64,000 nucleotides of DNA from Aurantimonas coralicida_A (GTDB taxonomy: Bacteria > Pseudomonadota > Alphaproteobacteria > Rhizobiales > Rhizobiaceae): positions 1 through 64,000 of the forward strand of contig NZ_JAYXIH010000009.1 of assembly GCF_036016755.1 (NCBI RefSeq), written 5' to 3'. Within the stretch, counting starts at the first letter, position 1. The number at the start of each line of letters is the position of its first letter. The notes beneath the pieces are model-generated. The model searched no databases. It had not been told where the DNA came from and saw nothing but the letters and a program-made list of their open reading frames with translations. Both the position numbers and the translations under genes were made by a program. Positions 49,035 to 58,342 of this stretch are shown here, in pieces.

Positions 49035-49931
49035 ATGGACATCGTTCTCACCATCATTCTCGACGGACTGATCTACGCTTCCTGGCTGTTCATCGTCGCG
49101 CTCGGGCTGACGCTCGTTTTCGGCGTGTTGCGCATCCTCAACTTCGCCCATGGCGGCCTTTACGCCCTCGGCGCCTATGCCGCGGCGGTCGCCGTGCCCT
49201 TGTTCGCCGGCTGGGGCCTGCCCGAATGGTTCAGCCTGGTTGCGATGTTCATCGCCGCGCTGGCCGTCGCCATCGTCGTCGCCCCACTCATCGAGCGCGG
49301 GCTGCTACGGTTTTTCTACGGCCGCGACGAGGTTCTCGTCCTGCTGGTCACCTACGCGGTGTTCCTGATGCTGGAGGACATCACCAAGATGGTCTTCGGG
49401 GTCGACCCCTATTACGTCTTCGAGCCGCGCAATCTGTTCGGCAATGTCGAGGTCGGCAGCCTGTTCTATGTCGGCTACGACATCGCGCTGATCGGGCTGG
49501 CAATCGTCTGCGGCGTCGGCGTCTGGCTTGGCCTCACCCGCACCCGGATCGGCAAGATCACCGTCGCGGTGATCAACGAGCCGGAGGTGAGCGCGGCGAT
49601 GGGTGTCAACGTCACCCGCATCTATCTTCTCGCTTTCGGCCTCGGCGTTTTTCTCGCCGCCCTCGGCGGGGCCTTCACCAGCCCGCTCATTTCGGTGCAG
49701 CCGGGCATCAGTGTCAGCGTGATCATCGTCAGCTTCGCGGTCGTCATCATCGGCGGCCTCGGCTCGATTCCCGGTGCCGCGATCGGGGCGCTGATCGTCG
49801 GACTGGCGCGATCCTTCGCGGTCTATGAAATACCGGAGGCGGAGATTTTCATCATCTATCTGGTCATGGTCGTCGTGCTGATCTTCCGGCCCGAAGGCCT
49901 GTTCACCCCGGTTCAGGCGCGCAAGATATGA
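49035..49931 (+). CDS. ABC permease, LivH type
   Basis: A 298-residue inner-membrane permease with eight or so helices. The family sequence GLTLVFGVLRILNFAHGGLYALGAY lies near the N-terminus, and IIGGLGSIPGAAIGALIVG near the C-terminus is the EAA-like loop that contacts the ATPase. It starts at ATG 49035; a GTG at 49020 would add five residues. It overlaps the next gene by four bases. It forms the channel with LivM. Confidence 0.93.
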   Translation: MDIVLTIILDGLIYASWLFIVALGLTLVFGVLRILNFAHGGLYALGAYAAAVAVPLFAGWGLPEWFSLVAMFIAALAVAIVVAPLIERGLLRFFYGRDEVLVLLVTYAVFLMLEDITKMVFGVDPYYVFEPRNLFGNVEVGSLFYVGYDIALIGLAIVCGVGVWLGLTRTRIGKITVAVINEPEVSAAMGVNVTRIYLLAFGLGVFLAALGGAFTSPLISVQPGISVSVIIVSFAVVIIGGLGSIPGAAIGALIVGLARSFAVYEIPEAEIFIIYLVMVVVLIFRPEGLFTPVQARKI

Positions 49932-50923
49932 GCGCGCCTCTACGAACCCTCGCCATCGCCGTCCTCGGCGCCATCGTCTTCATCGCGCTGGGCTGGATGC
50001 TGCCGCTCTGGCTGCTCTTCACCATGACCAAGGCGATCGCCTTCGGACTGATCGCGCTCGGCATCGTCGCCCTGATGCGCGGCGGTCTCGTCTCCTTCGG
50101 CCAAGGGCTCTATTACTGCGTCGGCGCCTATGTGTCGGGCATGCTGGCCAGCCGGCTCGGGATCACCGACGTCTTCGTCCTGCTGATCGTCGGCGGGCTT
50201 TCCGGCGGCCTCGTCGCCGCCCTCGTCTCGCCGCTGATCGCGCGCTATCGCGGCATCTTCTTCGCCATGCTGACCATGGCCCTGTCGATGGTGCTGTACG
50301 GCGTTCTCGCCAAGGTCACGGCGATCGGCGGTTCGGACGGCTTCAACGTGCCGCAGCCCACTTTTCTCGGCTATCTGCCGGGCACCGGGTCCGCCGATTT
50401 CGCGCTCTACGCCGTGGCAGTGGGCGTCGCCGCCATCTCCGCCGCGGTCTGCCGAATCTATTTCGACAGCGGCCCGGGGCTCATCTCGCTGGCCGCGCGG
50501 GAGAATGAACTGAGAGTCGAATATCTCGGCGCCTCGGTCTTCGCCCTCACCGCCCGCAATTTCATCCTCGCGGGCGTTCTCGCCGGCCTCGGCGGCGTGC
50601 TCAACGGCGTCGCGCTGGGGCATATCGACCCGTTCTTCGCCTACTGGACGACGTCGGGAGAAGTCGTATTCATTGCCGTCCTCGGTGGCTATGCCAGCGT
50701 CGTCGCGGTGTTCGGCGCGGCGCTGGTCACCGAACTCGTGCGGTCCTTCGCCAACCAATATTTCCCCGACAGCTGGCAGCTGGCGCTCGGCCTGTTCCTG
50801 CTGCTGGTCATCCTGTTCCTGCCGCGCGGCTTCGGATCGCTGTGGGCCGGCGCTACGGGCGGGCGGGCCGCATCGAAATGGCGGGCGCGGAACACCACGC
50901 CGGACGAGGAGCCAGCCGAATGA
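49928..50923 (+). CDS. ABC permease, LivM type
   Basis: A 331-residue second permease. Its ATGA overlap with livH shows translational coupling. The signature GGLVSFGQGLYYCVGAYVSGML and a later GLGGVLNGVALGHIDPFFAYW are typical of LivM. It also overlaps livG by four bases. It forms a heterodimer with LivH in the inner membrane. Confidence 0.93.
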   Translation: MSAPLRTLAIAVLGAIVFIALGWMLPLWLLFTMTKAIAFGLIALGIVALMRGGLVSFGQGLYYCVGAYVSGMLASRLGITDVFVLLIVGGLSGGLVAALVSPLIARYRGIFFAMLTMALSMVLYGVLAKVTAIGGSDGFNVPQPTFLGYLPGTGSADFALYAVAVGVAAISAAVCRIYFDSGPGLISLAARENELRVEYLGASVFALTARNFILAGVLAGLGGVLNGVALGHIDPFFAYWTTSGEVVFIAVLGGYASVVAVFGAALVTELVRSFANQYFPDSWQLALGLFLLLVILFLPRGFGSLWAGATGGRAASKWRARNTTPDEEPAE

Positions 50924-51672
50924 GCGAAGCCGTTCTCGAGGCGCGCGGCCTCATGAAATCCTTCGGCGCGCTAGTCGCGGCAAACGACATCAATATCTCC
51001 GTCACCCCGACGGCGCGGCTTTCGCTCATCGGCGCGAACGGAGCGGGCAAGACGACCTTCGTGAACATGGTCACCGGCTATCTCAAGCCCGATTCCGGGC
51101 AGGTGCTGCTCGACGGCCAGGACGTGACCGGCCTCGCGCCACGGCACATCACCCGGCGCGGCATGTGCCGCTCCTTCCAGATCCCGCAGCTTTGCGAAAC
51201 CATGACGCCGGTCGACAACATTCTGGTCGCCATGGACATCGCCAAAAAGGACCGCCCGTCCTTCTTCCGTCCGGCCCATACGGAGGAGTCGCTCGACCGG
51301 GCGCATGAAATGCTGGGCCGCTTCGGCCTGTCCGACTACGCCGATCAACCGGTCGACGAATTGCCCGGCGGCGTGCGCAAGTTGATCGACATCGCCATGG
51401 CGCTGGCGAGCCGCCCCAGGGTACTCTTGCTCGACGAGCCGACCTCCGGCGTCAGTTCCGAAGAAAAGTTTCCCCTGATGGACCGGGTAATGAAAGCCCT
51501 GTCGGGCGAGGACGCCGCGGTGATCTTCGTCGAGCACGACATGGATATCGTGACCCGCTACGCCGACCGGGTGCTCGCCTTCTACGCCGGCGAGATCATC
51601 GCCGACGACGCACCCGACGAGGTGCTCTCGGACCCGGCGGTGCAGAAATATGTCACCGGAACGGCGAGGTAG
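50920..51672 (+). CDS. ABC ATPase, LivG type
   Basis: A 250-residue ATPase. Walker A is GANGAGKTT, the signature is DELPGGVRKLIDIA, and Walker B is VLLLDEPTSGV. The LPGGVRK form in place of LSGGQ is a branch-specific variant that I have seen in some organic-acid and branched-chain-type transporters. ATGA overlap with livM. It pairs with the LivF protein encoded next. Confidence 0.92.
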   Translation: MSEAVLEARGLMKSFGALVAANDINISVTPTARLSLIGANGAGKTTFVNMVTGYLKPDSGQVLLDGQDVTGLAPRHITRRGMCRSFQIPQLCETMTPVDNILVAMDIAKKDRPSFFRPAHTEESLDRAHEMLGRFGLSDYADQPVDELPGGVRKLIDIAMALASRPRVLLLDEPTSGVSSEEKFPLMDRVMKALSGEDAAVIFVEHDMDIVTRYADRVLAFYAGEIIADDAPDEVLSDPAVQKYVTGTAR

Positions 51673-51676
51673 ACCG

Positions 51677-52327
51677 ATGCTCAGCCTGAAGGACGCCCAC
51701 GTAAAGATCGGCTCGGTCGAGGCCGTGCGCGGCTTTTCGCTCGAGGTCGGCGCCGGCGAGATGGTCGGCCTTGCCGGCCGCAACGGCGCCGGCAAGACGA
51801 CGGTGATGCGCACCATCATGGGCATCACCAAGTTGACGCGGGGACGTCTGCATTTCGACGGCACCGACATCACCGGCCTGGAAGTGCATAAAAGGGCCGG
51901 CCTGGGCATCGGCTACATGCCGGAGACGCGTGGACTGATCCCCGATTTGACGGTCGAGGAAAACATCCTTCTGCCCACTTGGGTGACGTCCGTCGATGGC
52001 GCCGCGCGCCTCAAGGTGGTCTACGAGATCATGCCGGAACTGGTGACCATGTCGGACCGCAAGGCGCTATTGTTGTCCGGCGGACAGCAGAAGATGGTGG
52101 CGCTGGGCCGAGCGCTGACGGTCGGCACGCGCCTCCTTTTGCTCGACGAACCGTTCGAGGGCGTGGCGCCGGCGCTGGCGCAGCGGCTATCGGACGTGAT
52201 CTCGGCGTTGAAGAGCGACGCGCTCTCGATCGTCATGAGCATGTCGGAACTCACCCATTCGCACACCGTGCTCGACCACGTCTGGGGCATCGAGCGCGGC
52301 GCCAATGTGGTGGCCGAGGCTGCATGA
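51677..52327 (+). CDS. ABC ATPase, LivF type
   Basis: A 216-residue ATPase with Walker A GRNGAGKTT, signature LLLSGGQQKM and Walker B LLLLDEPFEGV. GAGGTAGACCG precedes the ATG at 51677; an earlier GTG at 51650 lies inside livG and is less likely. The typical FEGVAP segment follows. It overlaps the ligase gene by four bases (ATGA). Confidence 0.92.
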   Translation: MLSLKDAHVKIGSVEAVRGFSLEVGAGEMVGLAGRNGAGKTTVMRTIMGITKLTRGRLHFDGTDITGLEVHKRAGLGIGYMPETRGLIPDLTVEENILLPTWVTSVDGAARLKVVYEIMPELVTMSDRKALLLSGGQQKMVALGRALTVGTRLLLLDEPFEGVAPALAQRLSDVISALKSDALSIVMSMSELTHSHTVLDHVWGIERGANVVAEAA

Positions 52328-53925
52328 CAGCCTCCCGGCGCTTCTGGAAAGACGCGCCCGCCACGCGCACCGAGGCGCATTTTGGCGATCGCGTCGTCAC
52401 CTGTTTCGTGGATCGTCCGGCCAACGCCGACGCCATGCTTCGCGCTGCCGCCGCCGCCAACCCGCAAGACGATGCCGTCGTGGACGGGACCCTCCGGATT
52501 TCTCACGCCCAGCTCGACACGATGAGCGACGGCGTGGCCGGCGGGCTGGCCTCGCGCGGCATCGCCAAGGGCGACCGGGTCGGCCTCCTGGTCCGCAACC
52601 GCTGGCAATTTGTCGCGGCGCTGACCGGCATCGTGCGCGCCGGCGCCATCGCGGTCCCCTTGAGCGTCAGGGCGAGCGCGCGGGAAATAGCTTTCATTCT
52701 CGACAATTGCGGCGCCGGCCTGACCATCTGCGACGCAGAAAAGGCCGGGATATTGCCCGATACGATGGCGAGCGCGGCGATCGACGGGCCGGCGGGCACC
52801 AGCTTCGAGGATCTGCTTGCCGCGGCGCCGGTGACGACACCGCCGGATCTTCGCGAAGAGGATATCGCCGTCATCCTCTACACTTCCGGCACCACCGGAA
52901 CGCCCAAAGGCGCGATGCTGACCCATCTCAACATCGTCCACTCATGCCTGCATTATGCTCATTGCTTTGCCCTGACGGCCGCCGACCGCTCGGTGGTGGC
53001 AGTTCCCGCGAGCCACGTCACCGGGCTCATCGCGAGCGTCTATGCACCGCTCGCCGCCGGGGCAGCGGTGGTCATGATGGAAAAATTCGACGCCGACGCC
53101 TTTCTCGCCCTCGCCACCGACGAACGGATGACAGTGACGATCCTCGTCCCGGCGATGTACAATCTGTGTCTGCTGCGCGCCGACTTCGCCCGGCACGACC
53201 TCGGCGCCTGGCGCATCGGCGCCTTCGGCGGCGCCCCAATGCCGGTCGCCACGATCGAACGCATCGCCAAGCTCTTGCCGAACCTCGACCTGATCCAGGC
53301 CTATGGATCGACCGAAACCACGTCGCCGGCCACGATCATGCCGCCCGGCGGCCAGGCCGCCGCTCCCGCCAGCGTCGGCGCGCCCGCGCCCTGCGCCGAG
53401 ATCCGCGTCATGGACGCGGCGGGACACGAGGTCGCGACACGGGAATCCGGCGAGGTCTGGATCGGCGGGCCGATGGTCGTGCCGGGCTATTGGAACTTGC
53501 CGGAAAAGACCGCCGAGAGTTTTCACGCGGGGTTCTGGAAATCCGGCGATGTCGGGCGTTTCGATGGAAACGGGCTGCTTTATATCCACGACCGGCTCAA
53601 GGACATGATCAATCGCGGCGGCTACAAGGTCTACAGCGCCGAGGTCGAGAACGTCCTGTCGTTCCATCCCGGCGTCGCCGAAGCCGCGGTCGTTCCCCGG
53701 CCCGATCCGGTGCTCGGCGAAAAGGTCCACGCCTTTGTCCACCGGTCAGATCCGGACCTCAACGAGGCGGCCCTCAAAACCTTCTGCGGCGAGCGCCTGT
53801 CCGACTACAAGGTGCCGGATTTCTTCACCTTCACCAGTGAGCCCCTGCCACGCAACGTCAACGGCAAGCTGATGAAACAGGCTCTTCGCACCAGGGCGGC
53901 GGCGGCCGATGGGGACGGCGACTGA
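52324..53925 (+). CDS. Acyl/aryl-CoA ligase (class I AMP-forming)
   Basis: A 533-residue adenylate-forming enzyme that activates a carboxylic acid to its CoA thioester. The phosphate loop is YTSGTTGTPKGAM, the adenine region is AYGSTETTSP, and the hinge SGDVGRFDGNGLLYIHDRLKDMINRGGYKVYSAEVE holds motifs A8, cut here only in quotation. The C-terminal lysine is in NVNGKLMKQ. ATGA overlap with livF makes it the final gene of the transporter operon, so it probably activates the imported acid. The binding-pocket residues do not show whether it is aromatic or aliphatic. Confidence 0.92.
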   Translation: MTASRRFWKDAPATRTEAHFGDRVVTCFVDRPANADAMLRAAAAANPQDDAVVDGTLRISHAQLDTMSDGVAGGLASRGIAKGDRVGLLVRNRWQFVAALTGIVRAGAIAVPLSVRASAREIAFILDNCGAGLTICDAEKAGILPDTMASAAIDGPAGTSFEDLLAAAPVTTPPDLREEDIAVILYTSGTTGTPKGAMLTHLNIVHSCLHYAHCFALTAADRSVVAVPASHVTGLIASVYAPLAAGAAVVMMEKFDADAFLALATDERMTVTILVPAMYNLCLLRADFARHDLGAWRIGAFGGAPMPVATIERIAKLLPNLDLIQAYGSTETTSPATIMPPGGQAAAPASVGAPAPCAEIRVMDAAGHEVATRESGEVWIGGPMVVPGYWNLPEKTAESFHAGFWKSGDVGRFDGNGLLYIHDRLKDMINRGGYKVYSAEVENVLSFHPGVAEAAVVPRPDPVLGEKVHAFVHRSDPDLNEAALKTFCGERLSDYKVPDFFTFTSEPLPRNVNGKLMKQALRTRAAAADGDGD

Positions 53926-53940
53926 TCGCGAGCGTGCGAT

Positions 53941-55515
53941 TCAGTCGTCGCGCCGATCTCTGGCCACGCGGTGGATCGGACCGTCCGAAGCCCCCTCGAC
54001 GACGCGGCGCGCCGCCGCGGCCACCGCACTGATCTCGGCCTCGCTCGACTGATGCGTCCAATCGGCCGGCGCACGCGACCGGCTCACCGGATCCCGCACA
54101 ACCTCCGGCGTGGCATCGGAGGGGTCGCCGCGACGGGCGGCGACCCGCTCGACCAGCCGCTCGGGCCGGGCTTCGAGCCACAGCCCAAGGAAGGGGAGCG
54201 ACCCGCCCTCACCAATGCCGGCGATCCGCTCCCGGTCGGGCGGGCGGTCGAACACCGCGTCGGCGACGACGCCGTGCCCAAGGGGCAGGATCGCGCCGGC
54301 TTGTTCGGCCAGCCGCGCGTAAACGGTTTCGGAAACCTGCGGCCGGTAGCACTCGGCCGGCAGCGGGGTTTCGGCGGCAACGCCGAACAGGTGCTTGCGG
54401 ATTCGGTCGCTGGCAAGGATGCGCGCGCCCGGCGGCGGCCCGATCCGCGGCGCGATCGCCGCCGCGACGGTGGATTTTCCGGAGCCCGACAGTCCCCCGA
54501 CCGCCACCAGGCGACCGGCGCGGGGCCGCAGGAGATCGAGCGCGAGATCGAAATAATCATGCGCCTCGGCTCTCAGTGTCGACCCGTCGGGCCCGGCATC
54601 GGCGGCCCGCGTCGCGGTGACATGGGCGCGAACCGCGGCACGCAGCGCCATTAAGAACGCCAGCAGCGGCAGACCGTCCGTCTCGTCGCTCTCGTCCAGA
54701 TAGCGGTTGAGGACGAGGTTCGCGCGTTCCTCCAGCCCCCGATGCCAGAGATCCATCAGCAGGAAGGCCAGGTCATAGAGGATGTCGGTGGTGGCCATGG
54801 CCTCGTCGAATTCGAGGCAATCGAACAGCGTCGGCTCGCCCTCGAAGACGCAGATATTGCGCAAGTGCAGATCGCCATGACAGCGGCGGACCTTGCCCGC
54901 CGCGCCGCGCGCGTCGAAGAGCGGCATCAGGCGAGCGAAACCCTCGCGGAACCGGCGATTGAAATCGGCGACCGCCTCTTCGGGAAACACCTCGGTGGTC
55001 GCCAGCGCGCGCTCGTTGATATCGAGGACCAGGGCCACCTGAGCCGAGCCGCTGACGCTGCGATCGGGCGCGATGCCGGCATGGAATGCCGCGATCCGGT
55101 GAGCGAGCCGCGCCATCAGAGGCGCCGTCAGCGTGCCCTCCATCGCCATGCGATCCAGCAGGCAATCCTCGTCGAAACGGCGCATCTCGACAAAGGCGTC
55201 GACGAGCTGCCCTTCGCCGTCGATGGCGAGACTGCCGTCCGGCTCGCGCGTCACCCGGCGCACGGCGCGGTAGAGCTTTGGTGCGGTGCGCCGGTTGAGC
55301 ACGAGTTCCCGCTCGCAGGTCGCGAGCCGGCGCTCGGGCGTCGAGAAATCGACATAGGGCAGATGCACCGGCCGTTTCAGCTTGATCGCCCGCTCACCCG
55401 AGAGAAGGACAGTGGAAATATGCGTGACGATCGTTTTGACCGTCGACGCATCGCCGTCGTCGAAGGCCTCAGACGTCAGGAAGGTGATCGTTTCGTCCTG
55501 GCTATGGGCGGGCAT
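53941..55515 (-). CDS. Phosphotransferase-P-loop kinase fusion (COG2187-COG0645)
   Basis: A 524-residue two-part protein. Residues ~1-330 are an aminoglycoside-phosphotransferase-like fold with the catalytic loop CHGDLHLRNICV and the metal-binding DCLEFDE. Residues ~340-510 are a P-loop kinase of the zeta-toxin/shikimate-kinase type with GGLSGSGKST. The natural substrate is unknown for either half. Fusions of this type are widespread in Proteobacteria and often lie beside universal stress protein genes, as here (next gene on the same strand upstream). It converges with the ligase gene. Confidence 0.88.
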   Translation of the reverse strand: MPAHSQDETITFLTSEAFDDGDASTVKTIVTHISTVLLSGERAIKLKRPVHLPYVDFSTPERRLATCERELVLNRRTAPKLYRAVRRVTREPDGSLAIDGEGQLVDAFVEMRRFDEDCLLDRMAMEGTLTAPLMARLAHRIAAFHAGIAPDRSVSGSAQVALVLDINERALATTEVFPEEAVADFNRRFREGFARLMPLFDARGAAGKVRRCHGDLHLRNICVFEGEPTLFDCLEFDEAMATTDILYDLAFLLMDLWHRGLEERANLVLNRYLDESDETDGLPLLAFLMALRAAVRAHVTATRAADAGPDGSTLRAEAHDYFDLALDLLRPRAGRLVAVGGLSGSGKSTVAAAIAPRIGPPPGARILASDRIRKHLFGVAAETPLPAECYRPQVSETVYARLAEQAGAILPLGHGVVADAVFDRPPDRERIAGIGEGGSLPFLGLWLEARPERLVERVAARRGDPSDATPEVVRDPVSRSRAPADWTHQSSEAEISAVAAAARRVVEGASDGPIHRVARDRRDD

Positions 55516-55564
55516 CGTGCGTCACCGGTGATCGTTCTGCCGAGCGGCCATTGGGCGGGAGGCG

Positions 55565-56416
55565 TCAGTGCGCCATGAGCAACGCAATCGTGCTGCGTTC
55601 CAGGAGTTCGCGGGTGACGCCACCGAACAGCATTTGGCGAAGCCGCGTACGCCCGTATGCGCCGACGACGATCAATTCCGCGCCGAGGCTCGAGGCCTCG
55701 TTCAAAAGAACAGCGGCCGGATCGTCCGACTGCGGCAGGTGCCGTATCTCGACGGCGACGCCGTGCCGCGCGAGATGCCGGGCCATATCGGCCACCGACT
55801 CCCGATGCCGTTCCTCGTCCGAGGACGTCTCCGCGACCGAAACCAGATACACCCCCTTCGCCCGTTGGAGAAACGGGAGGGCCGCCTTGATGGCATGGGA
55901 ACACTCGGTCGCATCCTTCCAGGCGATGAGAATGGTCTCCGGTTCCCTGGCATTCACCGCATTCGGCGGAACGACATAGGCGGGAGCTCCGGCATCGAAG
56001 ATCACGGCCTCGAATATCTCCGGCCACTGCCCGCCGTCGCCATGCGGGCGTCCGACGACCACAAGATCGACAGAGCGCGCCGGCGGTCCGATCCATGCCC
56101 CGAGTTCCTGGTAGGCATAGTCGATCCGTCTGATCTCGCTGGGCGCGCGCAACCCTGCCAGACGCTCCCGCGCGCGTATTTCCGCGGCATCGCCCTGTTC
56201 CACGCCACGCTTCCGGAGCTCGGCGTTGAGCCATGAACGGCCGGGCCCGGGCGGGATGGGAGCCGCCTGCAGATAATTCATCAGGAGAGCGATGAGGGGA
56301 GCGTCGAACATCGTCGCGATCATGTCGGCATGGCTCGTCTTCGCCGCATCGCCGTCCGAACCGTCGACATGGACGGCAATGTCCCGGATCGCCTGGGAAG
56401 GCATGGCAAGGTTCAT
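55565..56416 (-). CDS. Universal stress protein (UspA family, tandem domain)
   Basis: A 283-residue protein with two Usp domains. The second, better conserved one has ETILIAWKDATECSHAIKAAL and the nucleotide motif VVGAYGRTRLRQMLFGGVTREL (G-2X-G-9X-G type), so it should bind ATP. The first domain lacks the full motif. It lies upstream of the kinase fusion on the same strand, with 49 bases between, so they may be co-transcribed. A FNR-like site 71-84 bases upstream suggests control by oxygen. Confidence 0.9.
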   Translation of the reverse strand: MNLAMPSQAIRDIAVHVDGSDGDAAKTSHADMIATMFDAPLIALLMNYLQAAPIPPGPGRSWLNAELRKRGVEQGDAAEIRARERLAGLRAPSEIRRIDYAYQELGAWIGPPARSVDLVVVGRPHGDGGQWPEIFEAVIFDAGAPAYVVPPNAVNAREPETILIAWKDATECSHAIKAALPFLQRAKGVYLVSVAETSSDEERHRESVADMARHLARHGVAVEIRHLPQSDDPAAVLLNEASSLGAELIVVGAYGRTRLRQMLFGGVTRELLERSTIALLMAH

Positions 56417-56486
56417 GGATGACGACCTTTCGATTCTGCGGACACGCGACCGGCATCATCTTTGTCGGCGAATCCCGTTGTCGCCC

Positions 56487-56500
56487 TTGATCCCGGTCAA
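56487..56500 (-). promoter_or_regulatory. FNR/FixK-like box upstream of the universal stress gene
   Basis: TTGATCCCGGTCAA differs from the FNR consensus TTGATNNNNATCAA at one position. It lies 71-84 bases before the usp start, a plausible activator position, and faces away from any other gene start. Confidence 0.6.
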
Positions 56501-56663
56501 TCGTGCTCACGCTATCAGGAATCGAACGGACAACGGTCACCCTTCCGCCCAGCACCCTATAGACGCTGCTGCCGTTCCTCGCCGAGCGGTCAACCGTGCC
56601 GGATGCCGGAACACGCGCGCTCGTCACGGTGGCACGCAGGGGTGGCCACCAAATCATGGCCCG

Positions 56664-57170
56664 TCAGGCCAAGCCTTGTTGGCTGACGATGAACGTCGCG
56701 ATCGCGGCGACATCATCCAGATCGAAAACCGGAACGACGGCCTCGTCCACCGGGTGATCGGCGGCGATGGCGGCAATCGCCGGAATGGTGCCGAGCATCG
56801 GCGTGCGCTCCTTCGACGCCGTCCGGCGGCATTCGATCTTGGGATGCGGCGCGGCCTTGAACCCTTCCACGAGCACGATGTCGCACGGTTCGAGCCGGGC
56901 GATAATCGCGTCGAGCGTCGGTTCGCTCTCGCCGCGCAATTCGTGCATCAATGCCCAGCGCATGGATGAAACGATCGCCACCTCGCTCGCGCCGGCCGCA
57001 CGATGGCGAAAGGAATCGGTGCCCGGCGTATCGATCTCGAAGGCATGATGCGCATGCTTGACCGTCGAGACGCGATATCCGCGCTGGGTCAGTTCGGTGA
57101 CGAGACGCTCGGTCAACGTCGTCTTGCCGGAGTTCTTCCAGCCGGTGATGCCGAACAGGCGCTGCGTCAT
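56664..57170 (-). CDS. mobB: Molybdopterin-guanine dinucleotide biosynthesis protein MobB
   Basis: A 168-residue P-loop GTPase that supports MobA in attaching GMP to molybdopterin. The P-loop is GWKNSGKTTLTERL. VKHAHHAFEIDTPGTDSFRHRAAGA is the characteristic MobB segment, and VLVEGFKAAPHPKIE follows. It starts at 57170 and is divergent from the HTH-PBP regulator gene, as part of a molybdenum/tungsten cluster that continues to the window end. Confidence 0.92.
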   Translation of the reverse strand: MTQRLFGITGWKNSGKTTLTERLVTELTQRGYRVSTVKHAHHAFEIDTPGTDSFRHRAAGASEVAIVSSMRWALMHELRGESEPTLDAIIARLEPCDIVLVEGFKAAPHPKIECRRTASKERTPMLGTIPAIAAIAADHPVDEAVVPVFDLDDVAAIATFIVSQQGLA

Positions 57171-57334
57171 GGTCGAAGCAATTCCAAACAGGTTTCTGCC
57201 CGCCGGGCGATGTGCGGTCAGGACCGTGTAAACGTCGGCTCGGTGTCGTCAACTCCGGGAGGCCCGCTTTTCTCGGCGCGCTATCCTTCGCGTCGCGGTT
57301 TGCCGCCACCGCCCCGACGCGGCTAAATGCGGTG

Positions 57335-58222
57335 ATGGCCGAATCGACGCCCCCCTATCTGACGACCCGCGAACTCGCCGATCTGCTGCGCATCAAGGAA
57401 CGCAAGGTCTACGACCTCGCCGCGAATGGCGAGGTCCCGTGCGTCCGCGTCGTCGGAAAGTTGTTGTTCCCGGAAGATGAGGTGGCGGCCTGGATAGCGG
57501 CGTCCCGCTCCGGCCCTGTCGTGGCCAGCCGCCAATTGCCGTTGATCCTGGCCGGCAGCCATGATCCCCTTCTGGAATGGGCGCTGCGCCAGTCCGGCAG
57601 CGGATTGGCTGCCTTTTTCGATGGAAGTCTGGACGGGATCACGCGACTTGGACGGGGAGATGCGGCAGCCTGCGCGACCCATATCAGGGAAAGCGACGGC
57701 TGGAACGTCGACACGGTTCGCCGAATCCTCGGCGAAGCGCCTGTGGTGCTGATCGAATTCGCGCGGCGCCAATGCGGCCTGATCGTCGAGTCAGGCAATC
57801 CCAAGCAGATCGCCGCAATCGCCGATCTCAAGCCGCTTCGGTTCGCCCGCCGCCAGCCGGGCGCCGGCGGCCAGCGCCTGTTCGAGATGTTGGCGCAGGA
57901 AGCCGGCGTCGACATCTCCGCTCTCGCCGGTCCGCAAGCGCCGGCGAAAACCGAGGACGACGTGGCCCGCCTCGTGCTCGACGGCAAGGCGGACGCGGCT
58001 TTCGGCCTCGCCGCGATGGCCGAGCAATATCGACTGGGATTCATCCCTCTGGCGGAGGACCGCACCGACTTGCTGGTCTGGCGTCGCGCCTATTTCGACC
58101 CGCCGTTTCAGCGACTGCTGCGGTTTCTGGCCTCCGACGAATTTGCCGAACGCGCTTCCGAGATGTCCGGCTACGACATCGGCGGAACCGGGACCGTCCA
58201 CTACAACGCGCCCACCCCATAG
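57335..58222 (+). CDS. HTH regulator with a PBP-like effector domain (Mo/W sensing)
   Basis: A 295-residue cytoplasmic regulator. Residues ~8-56 are an excisionase/MerR-like helix-turn-helix (YLTTRELADLLRIKERKVYDLAANGEVPCVRV). The rest is a periplasmic-binding-protein-like domain of the PBP_like type without a signal peptide (LILAGSHDPLLEWAL, ADAAFGLAAMAEQY and FQRLLRFLASDEFAERASEM). Such proteins lie near molybdate or tungstate uptake and formate dehydrogenase genes and are thought to sense the oxyanion. It converges with tupA. No DNA-binding site is known; see the repeats at 60748-60947. Confidence 0.8.
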   Translation: MAESTPPYLTTRELADLLRIKERKVYDLAANGEVPCVRVVGKLLFPEDEVAAWIAASRSGPVVASRQLPLILAGSHDPLLEWALRQSGSGLAAFFDGSLDGITRLGRGDAAACATHIRESDGWNVDTVRRILGEAPVVLIEFARRQCGLIVESGNPKQIAAIADLKPLRFARRQPGAGGQRLFEMLAQEAGVDISALAGPQAPAKTEDDVARLVLDGKADAAFGLAAMAEQYRLGFIPLAEDRTDLLVWRRAYFDPPFQRLLRFLASDEFAERASEMSGYDIGGTGTVHYNAPTP

Positions 58223-58342
58223 GACCCCGTTGTTTCGTTCCGCCGGGGGCAAGATTTTCGCCCGACGGAACGGCTTCGGCGATGATGGGCGGGCCGCCAA
58301 ATCAACCCGAAGGTTTGCGTCCCGGCGTCGCCGTGTCTGCCG

